This document shows positions 63,234-64,000 of a stretch of DNA of 64,000 nucleotides, piece by piece. The DNA lies in assembly GCA_910575445.1 (NCBI GenBank), contig CAJTFW010000006.1:213491-277490 (forward strand). The letters are read 5' to 3'. How positions within the stretch are numbered: position 1 is the first letter of the stretch; each line of letters starts with the position of its first letter. The notes beneath the pieces were generated by a model that saw only the letters and a program-made list of their open reading frames with translations, had not been told where the DNA came from and did no database searches. The stretch comes from Lachnospiraceae bacterium. Its GTDB lineage: Bacteria; Bacillota; Clostridia; Lachnospirales; Lachnospiraceae. The translations under genes were made by a program, and so were the position numbers.

Positions 63234-63361
63234 GTAATAATTTAACAAAATAGACGTTGCACTCTGAACGTGATATATATGATACTAACTAACAAGTCAT
63301 TTAATTATATATTTGCGGATTCCACTACAAAAAGGATTTTAAAACAGATGGTAGAGGAAGG
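63234..63361. pseudogene. Collapsed partial duplicate of the AlbA_2 gene region
   Basis: The first part (63234-63320) copies the upstream region at 61618-61703. It then continues directly with GGATTCCACTACAAAAAGG and TTAAAACAGATGGTAGAGG, which copies codons near the end of the gene (63061-63109). The joint is at TTTGC(A/G)GAT, present in both parents. About 1.36 kb has thus been lost between these two short matching sequences. Nothing here is translatable as a gene. Confidence 0.8.
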
Positions 63362-63402
63362 AGCTGCCCCACTAAACAATTAGTGTGCAGCTCCTTTTTT
63401 AT
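63360..63402 (+). terminator. Strong terminator after the AlbA_2 duplicate
   Basis: GGAGCTGC (63360-63367) with CACTAA pairs with TTAGTG and GCAGCTCC (63387-63394), followed by TTTTTTAT. It may stop transcription from the AlbA_2 gene. Confidence 0.85.
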
Positions 63403-63407
63403 GAAAG

Positions 63408-63453
63408 TATGTCAAGAACACCTGTGACTTCAGTCATGGGATGAATTGACATA
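63408..63453. repeat. IS200/IS605 left-end hairpin
   Basis: An outer stem TATGTCAA (63408-63415) with TTGACATA (63446-63453) encloses an inner imperfect hairpin, CCTGTGACT with AGTCATGGG. Such subterminal hairpins mark IS200/IS605 ends and are bound by TnpA as single-stranded DNA. The exact cleavage site cannot be fixed because the right end is outside the window. Confidence 0.6.
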
Positions 63454-63542
63454 CATATGTTAATGGAAAATATGCTGTATTGTATTGAAAATACTGGATT
63501 TTACAAATTACATATGTTATTATAATCATGAGGTGATAATAT

Positions 63543-63944
63543 ATGGAAGTGGCTCATGGGCGAGGATATGTATATTCCATTCAGTATCATATGGTATGGT
63601 GTGTGAAATACAGGCATAAAATTATTTCACGACAAATAGAAAAAAGATTAGCAGAAATACTAAATAAAATAGCGAATGATAATGGATTCCAGATACTAGA
63701 ATGTAACACGGATAAAGACCATATCCATCTACTTATAAATTGTTCTCCACAGCACTATATACCAGATATGATAAAAGCGTTAAAGGGAGTATCTGCAAGG
63801 ATTTTAATGAAAGAATACAAAGAAGAATTAAGAAAGAAATTATGGGAAGGACACGTATGGAATCCGTCCTATTTTGTAGCAACCGTATCTGAAAATACAG
63901 AAGAACAAATTAGGAAGTACATTCAAAATCAGAAAAGAGAGTGA
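63543..63944 (+). CDS. tnpA: IS200/IS605-family TnpA transposase (HUH-Y1)
   Basis: A 133-residue single-stranded DNA transposase. HUH metal motif DHIHLLI is near residue 60. The catalytic tyrosine is near 125 in IRKYIQNQ. The N-terminus, GYVYSIQYHMVWCVKYRHKI, and IPDMIKALKGVSARILMKEY in the middle are typical. Length is slightly short of the usual 130-155 but complete. GAGGTG precedes the ATG by 7 bases. It nicks and joins element ends from the lagging-strand template. Confidence 0.95.
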   Translation: MEVAHGRGYVYSIQYHMVWCVKYRHKIISRQIEKRLAEILNKIANDNGFQILECNTDKDHIHLLINCSPQHYIPDMIKALKGVSARILMKEYKEELRKKLWEGHVWNPSYFVATVSENTEEQIRKYIQNQKRE

Positions 63945-63954
63945 GGTGAAGTCC

Positions 63955-64000
63955 GTGGAAAAAGCTTATAAGTATCGGATATATCCAAATAAAAAGCAAA
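63955..64000 (+). CDS. tnpB: TnpB RNA-guided nuclease, first 15 codons only
   Basis: A GTG at 63955 opens a frame reading MEKAYKYRIYPNKKQ, the usual N-terminus of TnpB/OrfB proteins (xKAYKYRIYPxxxQ). GAGGTGAAG lies about 4-10 bases upstream. The gene runs beyond the window. TnpB proteins are guided by RNA from the element's right end and cut DNA at sites with a short motif. Whether the rest is intact cannot be seen. Confidence 0.85.
   Translation, partial: MEKAYKYRIYPNKKQ

Larger units (their letters stand above)
63408..64000 (+). mobile_element. IS200/IS605-family element, truncated by window end
   Basis: The element begins near the left-end hairpin and contains tnpA and the first 15 codons of tnpB in the same direction, ten bases apart. 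Its right end and the expected guide-RNA region are not in the window. There are no long terminal inverted repeats, as expected for a peel-and-paste element. Confidence 0.8.

Overview
The window looks like a chromosome segment from a low-to-moderate G+C gut-type Clostridia, most likely Lachnospiraceae. This rests on the gene set (type III glutamine synthetase, DUF4317, DUF3784, SorC-type regulator, MsmX ATPase, J-like/Hsp70 pair, IbrA/IbrB), consensus TTGACA/TATAAT promoters and strong AGGAGG ribosome sites. No rRNA, tRNA or CRISPR array was found. Family names come from reading motifs, not from a search.

Layout. 1-7.5 kb: a surface LysM/GLUG-like protein, glnN, a DUF1275 membrane protein divergent from a TetR regulator, and putP. 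7.5-16.4 kb: a degenerate-J-domain/TPR protein, an HscC-like Hsp70 and a methyltransferase in one tight operon, then a DUF3784 protein, an AlaX-type editing hydrolase and a SorC regulator. 16.5-25.8 kb: housekeeping genes (pyrG, ftsH, uvrC, asparaginase) with a BlaI/BlaR1-type pair. The pyrG-ftsH gap holds a promoter-to-terminator small transcript candidate. The ftsH-uvrC gap holds an almost 200-bp near-perfect hairpin.

25.8-37.7 kb is a scarred accessory region. A block consisting of a TRIC-type membrane gene and a two-component system occurs twice. In the first copy the TRIC gene is intact and the kinase/regulator pair is wrecked. In the second copy the reverse holds. Between them lie a DUF433/DUF5615 toxin-antitoxin-like pair, the tip of a polymorphic toxin, two likely immunity genes (one barstar-like), a LytTR regulator/GHKL kinase remnant and two inverted copies of an IS3-family element. 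Several deletion joints fall on short matching sequences. The intact two-component system leads into a BcrA-like ABC exporter.

37.8-47.4 kb: an ADP-ribosylglycohydrolase-ibrA-ibrB operon with overlapping genes, ridA, a D-2-hydroxyacid dehydrogenase, DUF4317, msmX, a CdaR/PucR-like regulator, a membrane-anchored GH25 lysozyme and an unknown protein. 47.6-61.6 kb: a large hybrid sensor kinase, then a classical two-component system divergent from an operon of a small lipoprotein, two tandem lipoproteins that appear to fuse an Asp-box-containing N-terminal half to a solute-binding domain, two MalF/MalG-type permeases and an HlyD-like adaptor. No ATPase gene is in this operon, so MsmX at 43.6 kb is a plausible engine. 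61.7-64 kb: a Schlafen/AlbA_2-type ATP-binding regulator with an internal 12-bp repeat and a collapsed partial duplicate downstream, then an IS200/IS605 element (tnpA plus the first codons of tnpB) running off the window end.
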